DNA of 64,000 nt from the NCBI RefSeq assembly GCF_900177245.1, contig NZ_FXBM01000002.1, positions 682,001-746,000 on the forward strand, given 5' to 3'. This document shows positions 49,534 through 57,928 of this stretch, in pieces (position 1 is the stretch's first letter; each line of letters starts with the position of its first letter). Source of the DNA: Rathayibacter oskolensis (GTDB lineage Bacteria > Actinomycetota > Actinomycetes > Actinomycetales > Microbacteriaceae). The notes beneath the pieces are model-generated. The model worked only from the letters and a program-made list of their open reading frames with translations, searched no databases and was not told the DNA's origin. A program made the translations under genes and the position numbers.

Positions 49534-51351
49534 ATGGCGGAACCCCGAGCGACGAGACCCTTGCGCGACTACGCGGCGATCGGCGACGGGAGGACGGTGG
49601 CGCTGATCGCGCGCGACGGCAGCGTCGACTGGATGCCCGTGCCCGACCTCGGCTCGACTCCCGCCTTCGCCGCGCTGGTCGACGGCCGCTCCGGCGGCTG
49701 CGTCGAGCTCTCGCCCGAGGACCCGGCGGAGGTGTCGCGCGCGTACCTCCGCAACACGAACGTGCTGCAGACGACCTTCACCACTGCCTCTGGAACCGTG
49801 CGCGTCACCGACGCGCTCGTCACCGGGATCGCCGGACGCCTGCCGTGGGCCGAGCTCGCCCGGCGGATCGACGGCATCGACGGCGAGGTGCGCATGCGCT
49901 GGGCGGTCCGGCCGGGCACCGGGCTCGGCACGATGTCGCCGTGGATCCAGAACGCCGACGGCCGCTCGCTCATCCGCGCCGGTGACATCACCATCGGGGT
50001 CACCGGCGAGGGTCACGGTCCCGACGGCGACCACGCCCCCTCCGGAGCCGGCGACGAGCTCACCGGGTCGTTCGTCGTCTCGGCCGCGAAGGAGGAGAGC
50101 CGCCACGTCCTGGTCGTGTCGGCCACGCACGACGAACCGCTGCACTTCCCCGACGCGCACAACGTCGACCGCGGCATCGACCGCACCATCCGGAGCTGGC
50201 AGGACTGGTCGGAGGAGTTCTCGTACGACGGACCGTGGGCCGAGGCGGTGCAGCGCAGCGCGCTCGCGCTCAAGCTGCTGATCTACTCGCCGACGGGCGC
50301 GATCGCGGCCGCGGCGACCACCTCCCTCCCGGAGTCGCCCAACGGCGGCAAGAACTGGGACTACCGCTTCGCCTGGGTGCGCGACGCCGCCTACACCGCC
50401 CACGCGCTGGTGCGCTTCGGGCTGCGCGAGGAGACGCACGCCGCGCTGTCGTGGCTCCTGCGCACCATCAAGGAGCACGGCCCCGACCTGCACATCTTCT
50501 ATGCGCTCGACGGCTCGCTGCCCACCGGAGTGGTCGAGTACGACGTGCCGGGCTGGGACGGGATCGGGCCGGTGGTCTCGGGCAACGGCGCGCAGAGCCA
50601 GCTGCAGCTCGGCGTCTTCGGCGACCTCTTCGACATCTGCCGCATCTACGTCGACGAGGGCAACGTTCTCGACATCCAGACCGGGCGCCTTCTCTCGCGC
50701 GTGGCCGACACGACCTGCGACCTCTGGCGCAACCGCGACGCCGGCATGTGGGAGCTCGAGGAGGAGCAGCACTACACCTCGTCGAAGATGGGCTGCTGGC
50801 AGGCGCTGAACGACGCCGTCCACCTCGCCGAGCTCGGCCAGGTCGCGGGCAGCACCGACCGCTGGCGCTTCGAGCGCGACCGCATCCGCGACTGGATCGA
50901 GGAGAACTGCTGGTCCGAGGCCCTCGGCTCCTACGTGATGTACCCGGGCAGCGAGGAGCTGGACGCCTCCGTCCTGCTGCACGCTCCGAGCGGCTACGAG
51001 CGCGGCGAGCGGATGATCTCGACGATCGACGCCCTCGTCGCGGAGCTCGGCCGCGGGTCGCTGATGTTCCGCTACTCCGGGATGGAGGGGGAGGAGCACC
51101 CCTTCGTCGCCTGCTCGTTCTGGCTCGCGTCGGCGCTCGCGTGCGTCGGCCGGCAGGAGGAGGCGGTCGCCCTGATGGACGACCTCGTCGCGACGATCCC
51201 GAACGACGTCGGCATCATGTCCGAGATGATCGCGGTCGACGACCTCGCGTTCTGGGGCAACCTGCCGCAGGGGCTCAGCCATCTGGCCCTCATCAACGCC
51301 GCGATCACGATCGAGGAGCTCGCTCCCGAGAAGGCGGGCGGGAAGGACTGA
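49534..51351 (+). CDS. Glycoside hydrolase family 15 protein (trehalase/glucoamylase-like)
   Basis: A 605-residue cytoplasmic hydrolase with an N-terminal beta-sandwich domain (RDYAAIGDGRTVALIARDGSVDWMPVPDL) and an alpha/alpha barrel (NWDYRFAWVRDAAYTAHALVRFG, MWELEEEQHYTSSKMGCWQALN). This architecture is shared by actinobacterial GH15 trehalases and glucoamylases; trehalose is the likelier substrate but cannot be proven. TAGCGT ends 6 nt before the ATG, with no ribosome site, so it is leaderless. Confidence 0.92.
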   Translation: MAEPRATRPLRDYAAIGDGRTVALIARDGSVDWMPVPDLGSTPAFAALVDGRSGGCVELSPEDPAEVSRAYLRNTNVLQTTFTTASGTVRVTDALVTGIAGRLPWAELARRIDGIDGEVRMRWAVRPGTGLGTMSPWIQNADGRSLIRAGDITIGVTGEGHGPDGDHAPSGAGDELTGSFVVSAAKEESRHVLVVSATHDEPLHFPDAHNVDRGIDRTIRSWQDWSEEFSYDGPWAEAVQRSALALKLLIYSPTGAIAAAATTSLPESPNGGKNWDYRFAWVRDAAYTAHALVRFGLREETHAALSWLLRTIKEHGPDLHIFYALDGSLPTGVVEYDVPGWDGIGPVVSGNGAQSQLQLGVFGDLFDICRIYVDEGNVLDIQTGRLLSRVADTTCDLWRNRDAGMWELEEEQHYTSSKMGCWQALNDAVHLAELGQVAGSTDRWRFERDRIRDWIEENCWSEALGSYVMYPGSEELDASVLLHAPSGYERGERMISTIDALVAELGRGSLMFRYSGMEGEEHPFVACSFWLASALACVGRQEEAVALMDDLVATIPNDVGIMSEMIAVDDLAFWGNLPQGLSHLALINAAITIEELAPEKAGGKD

Positions 51352-51549
51352 AGCGGGCTAGACCCGCCGAGGCGTTCGCGCAAGCCGCTTGAGGCCCTCG
51401 AGCCGGGCGCGTAGACCGGAGGCATCCCCCGGACGGCCCCGTCGACCACCACGGTGCGCGGCTCGACGCCCGGGAGGCACCCAGCCGAGCACGCCACACT
51501 CGGAGTCGGGGTTTCCGCACCCCGGCACTGTCAGAGAAAGGATCGGTCC

Positions 51550-52095
51550 ATGACCACCACCCTCGAACGCCACACCGAAGCCCCCGCCGGCTCCGGCGCC
51601 AAGACCAGCCGCCGCCAGAACGCCGAGAAGGGCTTCAAGGCCTCCAAGGAGCTGCTCGACAGCCTCCAGATCGTCCTCGTCGACCTGATCGAGCTGCACG
51701 TCCAGGGCAAGCAGGCCCACTGGAACGTCGTCGGCAAGAACTTCCGCGACCTCCACCTCCAGCTCGACGAGATCATCGAGGCGGCCCGCGAGTTCAGCGA
51801 CGACATCGCCGAGCGCATGCGCGCCCTGCACGGCATCCCGGACGGACGCAGCGACACCGTCGCGGCGACCACCACGCTGCCCGAGTACCCGCACGGCGAG
51901 ATCGACACCGCCGAGACGGTCGACCTCGTCACCATCCGCCTCGAGAACACCGCGGCGACCATGCGCGAGGTCCACGACCAGGTCGACGAGGAGGACCCGA
52001 CCAGCGCGGATCTCCTCCACGCGATCATCCAGAGCCTCGAGCAGTACGCCTGGATGGTGTCGGCCGAGAACCGCCGCACCTCCACCGCGAAGTAG
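51550..52095 (+). CDS. dps: Dps ferritin-like DNA-protection protein
   Basis: A 181-residue Dps protein: ferroxidase ligands in HVQGKQAHWNVVGKNFRDLHLQLDE, typical of the dodecamer interface site, and the C-terminal helix ending in a short tail. The N-terminal extension (about 28 residues, with Lys/Arg) could contact DNA. It oxidises and stores iron using peroxide. GAAAGGA precedes the ATG; a classic terminator follows. Confidence 0.95.
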   Translation: MTTTLERHTEAPAGSGAKTSRRQNAEKGFKASKELLDSLQIVLVDLIELHVQGKQAHWNVVGKNFRDLHLQLDEIIEAAREFSDDIAERMRALHGIPDGRSDTVAATTTLPEYPHGEIDTAETVDLVTIRLENTAATMREVHDQVDEEDPTSADLLHAIIQSLEQYAWMVSAENRRTSTAK

Positions 52096-52112
52096 CACCG
52101 AGCACGCGACGA

Positions 52113-52134
52113 GGGCCCCGCGAGAGCGGGGCCC
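52113..52134 (+). terminator. Rho-independent terminator after dps
   Basis: GGGCCCCGC-gaga-GCGGGGCCC, a perfect 9-bp stem followed by TTCGTCGTT, 17 nt after the dps stop. Confidence 0.8.
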
Positions 52135-52162
52135 TTCGTCGTTCCCGCCCGCGGAGCGGGCC

Positions 52163-52201
52163 CTGCCTACTGATCGAGTAGCCCGCGGAGCGGGAGTATC
52201 G
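52163..52201. repeat. Dispersed palindromic intergenic element, copy 4
   Basis: CTGCCTACTGATCGAGTAG, core CCCGCGGAGCGGG, end AGTATCG. This is the best match to the copy at 5323. A partial duplicate of the core (GCCCGCGGAGCGGGCC) lies just before it at 52148. Confidence 0.7.
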
Positions 52202-52215
52202 CCCCGGATGACGTG

Positions 52216-52253
52216 GGTCTCGGTACACCCCTGCGGGCTGCTCGACCAGTGGG
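52216..52253. repeat. Dispersed palindromic intergenic element, copy 5 (inverted)
   Basis: GGTCTCGGTACACCC, then GCGGGCTGCTCGACCAGTGGG: a divergent copy in the opposite orientation to copy 4, 14 nt away. The two together form an inverted pair between dps and menB. Confidence 0.6.
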
Positions 52254-52281
52254 AACCGTCACCGCAAGTAGGGTCGAGGCC

Positions 52282-53193
52282 ATGAGCACGCAGGTTTCCG
52301 AGCTGTTCGACGCGCGCCGCTGGGCGCCGGTCGACGGCTTCGACGGTCTCGAGGACATCACCTACCACCACGACCGCACGGGTCGCGTCGCCCGGGTGGC
52401 GTTCGACCGCCCCGAGGTGCGCAACGCCTTCCGCCCGCGGACGGTCGACGAGCTGTTCCGCGCCCTCGAGGACGCCCGGACGAACCCCAGGATCGGCGTC
52501 GTGATCCTCACCGGGAACGGGCCGAGCCCCCGCGACGGCGGCTGGGCGTTCTGCTCCGGAGGCGACCAGCGCATCAGGGGCCGCGACGGCTACCGCTACT
52601 CCGACGGCGAGACCGCCGAGGGCATCGACGCCGCGCGCAACGGCCGCCTGCACATCCTCGAGGTGCAGCGCCTCATCCGCTTCATGCCGAAGGTCGTCAT
52701 CGCCGCCGTTCCCGGTTGGGCGGCGGGAGGCGGCCACTCCCTCCACGTCGTCTGCGACCTCACCATCGCCTCGGCCGAGCACGGGCGCTTCAAGCAGACC
52801 GACGCCGATGTCGGCTCGTTCGACGCGGGCTACGGCTCGGCCTACTTCGCCCGGCAGATCGGGCAGAAGGCGGCCCGCGAGGTGTTCTTCCTCGCCCGGG
52901 AGTACTCGGCCCAGCGCGCCTACGAGATGGGGGCGGTCAACGCCGTCGTCCCGCACGCCGAGCTCGAGGCGACGGCCCTCGAGTGGGCCGAGACGATCCT
53001 GACCAAGTCGCCGACGGCGATCCGGATGCTCAAGTACGCCTTCAACGCCGTCGACGACGGCCTGGTCGGCCAGCAGCTCTTCGCCGGCGAGACCACCCGT
53101 CTCGCCTACGGCACCGATGAGGCCGTCGAGGGGCGCGACTCGTTCCTCGAGAAGCGGCAGCCCGACTGGTCGCCGTTCCCGTGGCAGTTCTGA
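52282..53193 (+). CDS. menB: 1,4-Dihydroxy-2-naphthoyl-CoA synthase
   Basis: A 303-residue crotonase-fold enzyme that closes the naphthoate ring from o-succinylbenzoyl-CoA. MenB marks: GGWAFCSGGDQRIRG (oxyanion loop and CoA site), GWAAGGGHSLHVVCDL and FDAGYGSAYFARQIGQKAARE; it ends in the typical KRQPDWSPFPWQF. TAGGGT ends 7 nt before the ATG, so probably leaderless. menE follows after 16 nt. Confidence 0.96.
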   Translation: MSTQVSELFDARRWAPVDGFDGLEDITYHHDRTGRVARVAFDRPEVRNAFRPRTVDELFRALEDARTNPRIGVVILTGNGPSPRDGGWAFCSGGDQRIRGRDGYRYSDGETAEGIDAARNGRLHILEVQRLIRFMPKVVIAAVPGWAAGGGHSLHVVCDLTIASAEHGRFKQTDADVGSFDAGYGSAYFARQIGQKAAREVFFLAREYSAQRAYEMGAVNAVVPHAELEATALEWAETILTKSPTAIRMLKYAFNAVDDGLVGQQLFAGETTRLAYGTDEAVEGRDSFLEKRQPDWSPFPWQF

Positions 53194-53209
53194 GCGGCAC
53201 GGTGCGGAG

Positions 53210-54367
53210 GTGACCCGCCCGCTCGTCGCGGTCGATCCCGCCCCCGAGGCGGTGCTGATCGCCCTGCGCGCCGCGCTCGACGGGAGCGGACCCGCCGTGC
53301 GGATCGCTGCTCCGGGCGCCCCGGGCCCCGCTGCGGAGCAGGCCGAGGCGAGGGTTCCCCAGCGGGTCGCCGTCGTCGTCGAGACCTCCGGATCCTCCGG
53401 CCCTCCCAAGCGCGTCGCCCTGGCCACGTCGGCGCTGCTCACGAGTGCCGCCGCCGCTCTGGCCGAGCTCGGCGGCCCCGGGCGCTGGCTGCTCTGCCTG
53501 CCGACGCACTACGTCGCGGGCGTGCAGGTGCTGGTGCGCTCCCTGACCGCGGATGCCGACCCCGCCGTGCTGGCTCCGGCGAGCTTCGACGCGGCCGACT
53601 TCCTCGATCTCGCCCGCACGATGCCCGCGGGGGAGCGGCGCTACTCCTCCCTCGTGCCGGTGCAGCTCGCGCGGCTCCTCGATCGGGCCGAGGGGGACGC
53701 CGCCGGCGCCGAGACGCTGCGCTCCTTCGACGCGCTCCTGATCGGCGGGCAGGCGACCCCGCTCCAGCTGCGCGAGCGGGCCGCGGCGCTCGGCGTGCGC
53801 ATCCGGCTGACCTACGGCTCGAGCGAGACCGCCGGCGGCTGCGTCTACGATGGGGCTCCGCTGCGCGACGTGCGGATGCGCGTCGAGGACGGTCAGGTGC
53901 TCCTCGGCGGGCCGACGCTCGCCGACGGCTACCTCGATGCGAGCGGAGCCCTCGACCCCGAGCGGACCGACTCCGCCTTCGTCTCGCTCGACGGCGCACG
54001 CTGGTACCGCACCGGCGATGCCGGGTCGATCGTCGACGGTCGCTTGAGCGTCACGGGCCGGCTCGACCGCGTCATCGTCTCGGGGGGAGAGAAGGTGTCA
54101 CTCGACGCGGTCGAGCGGGTGCTCCGCGAAGCGGGGGTGCCCGACGCCGTGGTCGTGCGCCGCGCCGACGAGCGCTGGGGAGAGGTGCCCGTCGTCGTCA
54201 CGGCCGGCGAGCCCCCGGAGCTCGCCGAGCTGCGCGCCACCGCTGCCGAGGCGCTCGGTCGGGCGGCGGCCCCGGCCGCGATCCTCCGGGTCGCGTCCAT
54301 CCCGCTGCTCGCGTCGGGCAAACCCGACCGGCGAGCGCTCGAGAGGGCGGCCGTCGAGGGCACCTGA
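53210..54367 (+). CDS. menE: o-Succinylbenzoate-CoA ligase
   Basis: A 385-residue AMP-forming ligase activating o-succinylbenzoate with CoA. It has the P-loop-like TSGSSGPPKRVAL, the adenine motif LTYGSSETAGGCVYDG, the hinge GRLDRVIVSGGEKVSL and the catalytic Lys in ASGKPDRRAL. It is shorter than E. coli MenE at the N-terminus, as is usual in actinobacteria. GTG start 16 nt after menB; no strong ribosome site, so translation may depend on menB. Confidence 0.92.
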   Translation: MTRPLVAVDPAPEAVLIALRAALDGSGPAVRIAAPGAPGPAAEQAEARVPQRVAVVVETSGSSGPPKRVALATSALLTSAAAALAELGGPGRWLLCLPTHYVAGVQVLVRSLTADADPAVLAPASFDAADFLDLARTMPAGERRYSSLVPVQLARLLDRAEGDAAGAETLRSFDALLIGGQATPLQLRERAAALGVRIRLTYGSSETAGGCVYDGAPLRDVRMRVEDGQVLLGGPTLADGYLDASGALDPERTDSAFVSLDGARWYRTGDAGSIVDGRLSVTGRLDRVIVSGGEKVSLDAVERVLREAGVPDAVVVRRADERWGEVPVVVTAGEPPELAELRATAAEALGRAAAPAAILRVASIPLLASGKPDRRALERAAVEGT

Positions 54368-54442
54368 GCGCTCGGGCGACCTCTCGGCTCGCTCACGTCC
54401 GGGCGCCAGGCGGCTCCCGGGCCACTCGGTAGGATTCCCTCC

Positions 54443-55402
54443 GTGTCGAGTACGAGTCGCAAGAAGAAGCCGTCGGTGAAGCCTCGGAGCGGCCGCCCCG
54501 GCGGCAACCCGCAGAAGGTCCAGGTGAAGCCCGCCGGTCCCCGCGAGTGGATCGCCGGAGCACGACTGCGGACCCTCCCGCTGGCCATCGCGCCCGTGCT
54601 GATCGGCACCGGAGCGACCCAGGTGACCGACGAGGGCTGGCACTGGGTGCGCGCCCTGCTCTGCCTCGCCGTGTCGCTCGCGCTCCAGATCGGCGTGAAC
54701 TACGCCAACGACTACTCCGACGGCGTCCGCGGCACCGACGCCAACCGCGTCGGTCCGTCGCGCCTGACCGGCTCCGGAGCCGCGAAGCCGAAGCACGTGC
54801 TCACCGTCGCGCTCGTCTTCTTCGGCCTGGCCGGTGCGGCGGGGCTCGCCCTCACGATCCTCTCCGGCTACTGGTGGTTCCTCATCGTGGGCGCCGCCGC
54901 CATCGCCGCGGCGTGGTTCTACACCGGTGGCCGCCGCCCCTACGGCTACCTCGGGCTGGGCGAGCTGTTCGTGTTCGTCTTCTTCGGTCTCGTGGCCACC
55001 GTCGGCACCACGTTCGTGCAGATCGGGCGCGCCAATCAGGAGTCGTGGCTCGGCGGAGTCGCCGCGGGCCTGTTCGCCTGCGCGGTCCTGATGGTCAACA
55101 ACATCCGCGACATCCCGACCGACCGCCTCTCGGGCAAGCGCACGCTCGCCGTCCTGACCGGTCCGACCGTCTCGCGGGCGATCTACAGCGCTTTCGTGCT
55201 CGTGCCGTTCGGGATCGCCGTGGTCCTCGCGCTGTTCTACCCGCTGGCCTGGCTGACGCTGTTCGTGCTGCTGGCGGTCCTGCCGGCGATCCTGATCACC
55301 CTCACCGCGCGCACCGCGAAGGAGCTGATCCTCGCGCTCCAGCTGACGAGCCTCGGCGGGCTCGCCTACGCGGCGATCCTGGGCGCGGCGCTCGCGTTCT
55401 GA
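54443..55402 (+). CDS. menA: 1,4-Dihydroxy-2-naphthoate polyprenyltransferase
   Basis: A 319-residue membrane prenyltransferase joining DHNA to the polyprenyl tail. After a basic, unstructured N-terminus (about 30 residues, KKKPSVKPRSGRPGG) come about nine helices; Asp-rich motifs are NYANDYSDGVRGTD and NNIRDIPTD. TAGGAT (54430-54435) lies 7 nt before the GTG with no ribosome site, so it is probably leaderless. Confidence 0.95.
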   Translation: MSSTSRKKKPSVKPRSGRPGGNPQKVQVKPAGPREWIAGARLRTLPLAIAPVLIGTGATQVTDEGWHWVRALLCLAVSLALQIGVNYANDYSDGVRGTDANRVGPSRLTGSGAAKPKHVLTVALVFFGLAGAAGLALTILSGYWWFLIVGAAAIAAAWFYTGGRRPYGYLGLGELFVFVFFGLVATVGTTFVQIGRANQESWLGGVAAGLFACAVLMVNNIRDIPTDRLSGKRTLAVLTGPTVSRAIYSAFVLVPFGIAVVLALFYPLAWLTLFVLLAVLPAILITLTARTAKELILALQLTSLGGLAYAAILGAALAF

Positions 55403-55407
55403 GCCGC

Positions 55408-55425
55408 CAGCAGGCTCGATACCGC
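55408..55425. repeat. Fragment of the dispersed palindromic element
   Basis: CAGCAGGCTCGATACCGC joins the CAGCAGG end and the TCGATAC segment of the family without the stem, in the 22-bp gap between convergent genes. Confidence 0.35.
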
Positions 55426-55721
55426 TAGCGCTCGTCGCGGGCAGCGTCGACCGCGGCGTCCTCGACGTCGTCGTCGGTGGGGGCGCGCGGCACATTCTTG
55501 CGGCGCTCGTAGATCGCCTCCGCGATGCGCTCGCGGGGCCCCCGCAGCACGATGTACGACAGCGACATGCTCGCGATCGCCGCCACGAAGCCGGCGGTGA
55601 CCGCCGCAGTGAGCTCGGAGTCGACGAAGTTGCGCGCCGGCAGGTACACCAGCACGAAGACGCCGGCGAACATGGCCAGGCGCAGGAGCGAGTAGACGAC
55701 GACCGCGCGGCTCAGTTTCAC
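55425..55721 (-). CDS. DUF4229 small membrane protein
   Basis: A 98-residue protein with two hydrophobic helices (about 8-26 and 38-60) and an acidic tail (DDDVEDAAVDAARDE). It matches the DUF4229 proteins that sit beside menA in actinobacteria; function is unknown. TACACT ends 6 nt before the GTG start (55721), so probably leaderless. Confidence 0.85.
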   Translation of the reverse strand: MKLSRAVVVYSLLRLAMFAGVFVLVYLPARNFVDSELTAAVTAGFVAAIASMSLSYIVLRGPRERIAEAIYERRKNVPRAPTDDDVEDAAVDAARDER

Positions 55722-55832
55722 CGGCTCAGTGTACGTCGGCCCTCGCGCACCGGCCCGAGAGCACGCCTGGAGCTCCCTGTCCAGCGACCGTGCGCCGGGT
55801 CCACGAGAGCGCGCCGGACGTAGACTCAGTTC

Positions 55833-56204
55833 ATGATCCGCCTTGTCATCGGCCTGCTCGTGGCCCTCGCCGTCTTCACGGTCTACACCGTGATCGACGT
55901 GGCTCTGAGCAACCGCCGCGGCGTGCGGGCGATCCCCAAGTGGTCCTGGCTGCTCGTGGTGCTCCTGCTGCCCCTCATCGGAGCCGGGCTGTGGTTCTGG
56001 ATCGGCCGTCCGCGCAAGCAGCGCGCCGAGAACCGCCGCTTCACCGCTCCCGACGACGACCCCGACTTCCTCGGCACCCTCCGCCGTGAGCGCGACCCCG
56101 AGAAGGAGCGCGAGCAGGCGGAGCGCATCGCCCAGCTCGAGCGCGACCTCGCCGACCTGGACGAGCCGGGAGAGGCCGACGGCTCCGGCCGACGGGATGC
56201 CTGA
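55833..56204 (+). CDS. PLDc_N-domain membrane protein
   Basis: A 123-residue protein with two helices and the motif IPKWSWLLVVLLLPLIGAGLWFWIGR, typical of the phospholipase D N-terminal (PLDc_N) membrane hairpin, here without any catalytic HKD domain. A charged coiled-coil-like tail follows (EKEREQAERIAQLERDLADL). TAGACT ends 6 nt before the ATG. It overlaps menD by 8 nt, so menD is co-translated. Confidence 0.88.
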   Translation: MIRLVIGLLVALAVFTVYTVIDVALSNRRGVRAIPKWSWLLVVLLLPLIGAGLWFWIGRPRKQRAENRRFTAPDDDPDFLGTLRRERDPEKEREQAERIAQLERDLADLDEPGEADGSGRRDA

Positions 56205-57915
56205 CCACCTCCCGGTCGCCCCCTCCACACGCTTCGCGGTCGACCTCCTCCTCCGCTTCGTCGCGCTCGGCGTCCGCGACGTCGTCGTGGCCCCGGGCTC
56301 CCGCTCGCAGGCGCTCGCGCTCGTCGCGGCCGAGCTCGAGACGCGGGGGAGCGTCCGTCTGCACGTGCGTGTCGACGAGCGCTCGGCAGGGTTCCTCGCG
56401 CTCGGGCTCGCCCTCGAGTCCGGGCGTCCCGCCGTCGTGGTGACGACCTCGGGCACGGCGACCGCGAACCTCCACCCGGCGGTGCTCGAGGCCGATGCGT
56501 CCGACGTCCCGCTGATCGTCCTGACGGCCGACCGCCCGGAGGAGCTGCGGGGAATCCGCTCCAACCAGACGACCGACCAGCTCGAGCTCTTCGGACGCGC
56601 CGTGCGTCTGTTCGAGGACGTGCCGGCGGCGGACGCCGGATCGCTGCCCGAGCGGGCCTCCGACCTGGCCGACCGTGCGGTGGCCGCCGCCCTTCGTCCC
56701 GGCGGCCCGGTGCACCTCAACCTCGCGTTCCGCGATCCGCTCTCCTCACGCCTCCCGCCGTTCGAGGTCCCCGTCGCGGGCTCGGTCTCCCTCGCGGCGT
56801 CGACGCCGCCGGAGGCGGTGCTCGAGACGGTGACCGCGGGTCCCGACGAGCCGCTGACGGTGGTCATCGCGGGCGACAAGGCGGGTGCCGGGGCCGAGGC
56901 GATCGCCCGCTCCGGTGACTGGCCGCTGCTGGCCGAGGTCTCCTCCGGCGCGCGCTTCGGCCCGCAGCTGGTGGTGGCCTGGCGTCGACTGCTCGGCGAG
57001 GCCGAGTTCGGCGGGCGCATCCGACGCGCGATCGTCCTCGGCCACCCCACGCTCTCGCGGGAGGTGCCCGAGCTGCTCCGCCGCGACGACGTCGAGGTGA
57101 TCGTGGTCGACCACGGGCGCCGCGAGTTCTACAACCCGGGTCGCCGCGCGCGGCGGGTCGGGGGCGTCGAGGTGGTCCGTGCCGAGGGGGCGCCGCGTCC
57201 CGAGCGCAGCGAGCGGGCATGGGCGGGATCGTGGGTCTTCGCGAGCCGCACCCTGCTCGAGGCGTCCGATCCCGATGCGATCGAGGAGGCTCCCGACGGC
57301 GGCACCATGTCGGTCGAGGACCGCCGCGGGTACGCCCGCAACGCTCTCGCCGCCGTGCGCGCGCCGCTGACGCGCGAGTTCGTCGTCTCGGCGGTGTGGC
57401 GCGTGACCTGGCCGCACGACCGCCTCCTCTTCGGCGCCTCCCGGCTCATCCGCATCGCCGACGGCACGCTGCCGGGCAAGAAGGTGACCGTGCACTCCAA
57501 TCGCGGTCTCGCCGGCATCGACGGCACGGTCTCGACCGCCCTCGGCATCGCGACGGTGTCGCAGTCGACCGAGCGCGGGGCCGGAGGCGTCACCCGCGTG
57601 GTCCTCGGCGATCTGACCCTGCTCCACGAGGCGGGCGGGCTGCTGCTGGCCCCCGGCGAGCGGAGACCGCGGGTGCAGCTCGTGGTGGTCAACGACGGAG
57701 GCGGCACCATCTTCGACGGTCTCGAGGTCAAGTCGACCTCGCACCCGGACGCGTTCGACCGGGTGCAGTTCACTCCGCAGGCGGTCGATCTCGAAGCGCT
57801 CGCGCGCGCCTACGGCTGGAGCCACCGCCGGGTGACCACGCGCGGCGAGCTCGAGCAGGCGCTCACGTCACCGGGCGACGGGCCGGGCATCGTCGAGATC
57901 CCGCTGCCGCGCTGA
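56197..57915 (+). CDS. menD: SEPHCHC synthase (2-succinyl-5-enolpyruvyl-6-hydroxy-3-cyclohexene-1-carboxylate synthase)
   Basis: A 572-residue ThDP enzyme adding 2-oxoglutarate-derived succinic semialdehyde to isochorismate. N-terminal VVVAPGSRSQALAL, the catalytic Glu in LHVRVDERSAGFLALG, GTATANLHPAVLEAD, and the C-terminal ThDP motif LGDLTLLHEAGGLLL with VVNDGGGTIF. The ATG at 56197 overlaps the upstream stop (ATGCCTGA). Confidence 0.95.
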   Translation: MPDHLPVAPSTRFAVDLLLRFVALGVRDVVVAPGSRSQALALVAAELETRGSVRLHVRVDERSAGFLALGLALESGRPAVVVTTSGTATANLHPAVLEADASDVPLIVLTADRPEELRGIRSNQTTDQLELFGRAVRLFEDVPAADAGSLPERASDLADRAVAAALRPGGPVHLNLAFRDPLSSRLPPFEVPVAGSVSLAASTPPEAVLETVTAGPDEPLTVVIAGDKAGAGAEAIARSGDWPLLAEVSSGARFGPQLVVAWRRLLGEAEFGGRIRRAIVLGHPTLSREVPELLRRDDVEVIVVDHGRREFYNPGRRARRVGGVEVVRAEGAPRPERSERAWAGSWVFASRTLLEASDPDAIEEAPDGGTMSVEDRRGYARNALAAVRAPLTREFVVSAVWRVTWPHDRLLFGASRLIRIADGTLPGKKVTVHSNRGLAGIDGTVSTALGIATVSQSTERGAGGVTRVVLGDLTLLHEAGGLLLAPGERRPRVQLVVVNDGGGTIFDGLEVKSTSHPDAFDRVQFTPQAVDLEALARAYGWSHRRVTTRGELEQALTSPGDGPGIVEIPLPR

Positions 57916-57928
57916 GCCCGCCGAACCG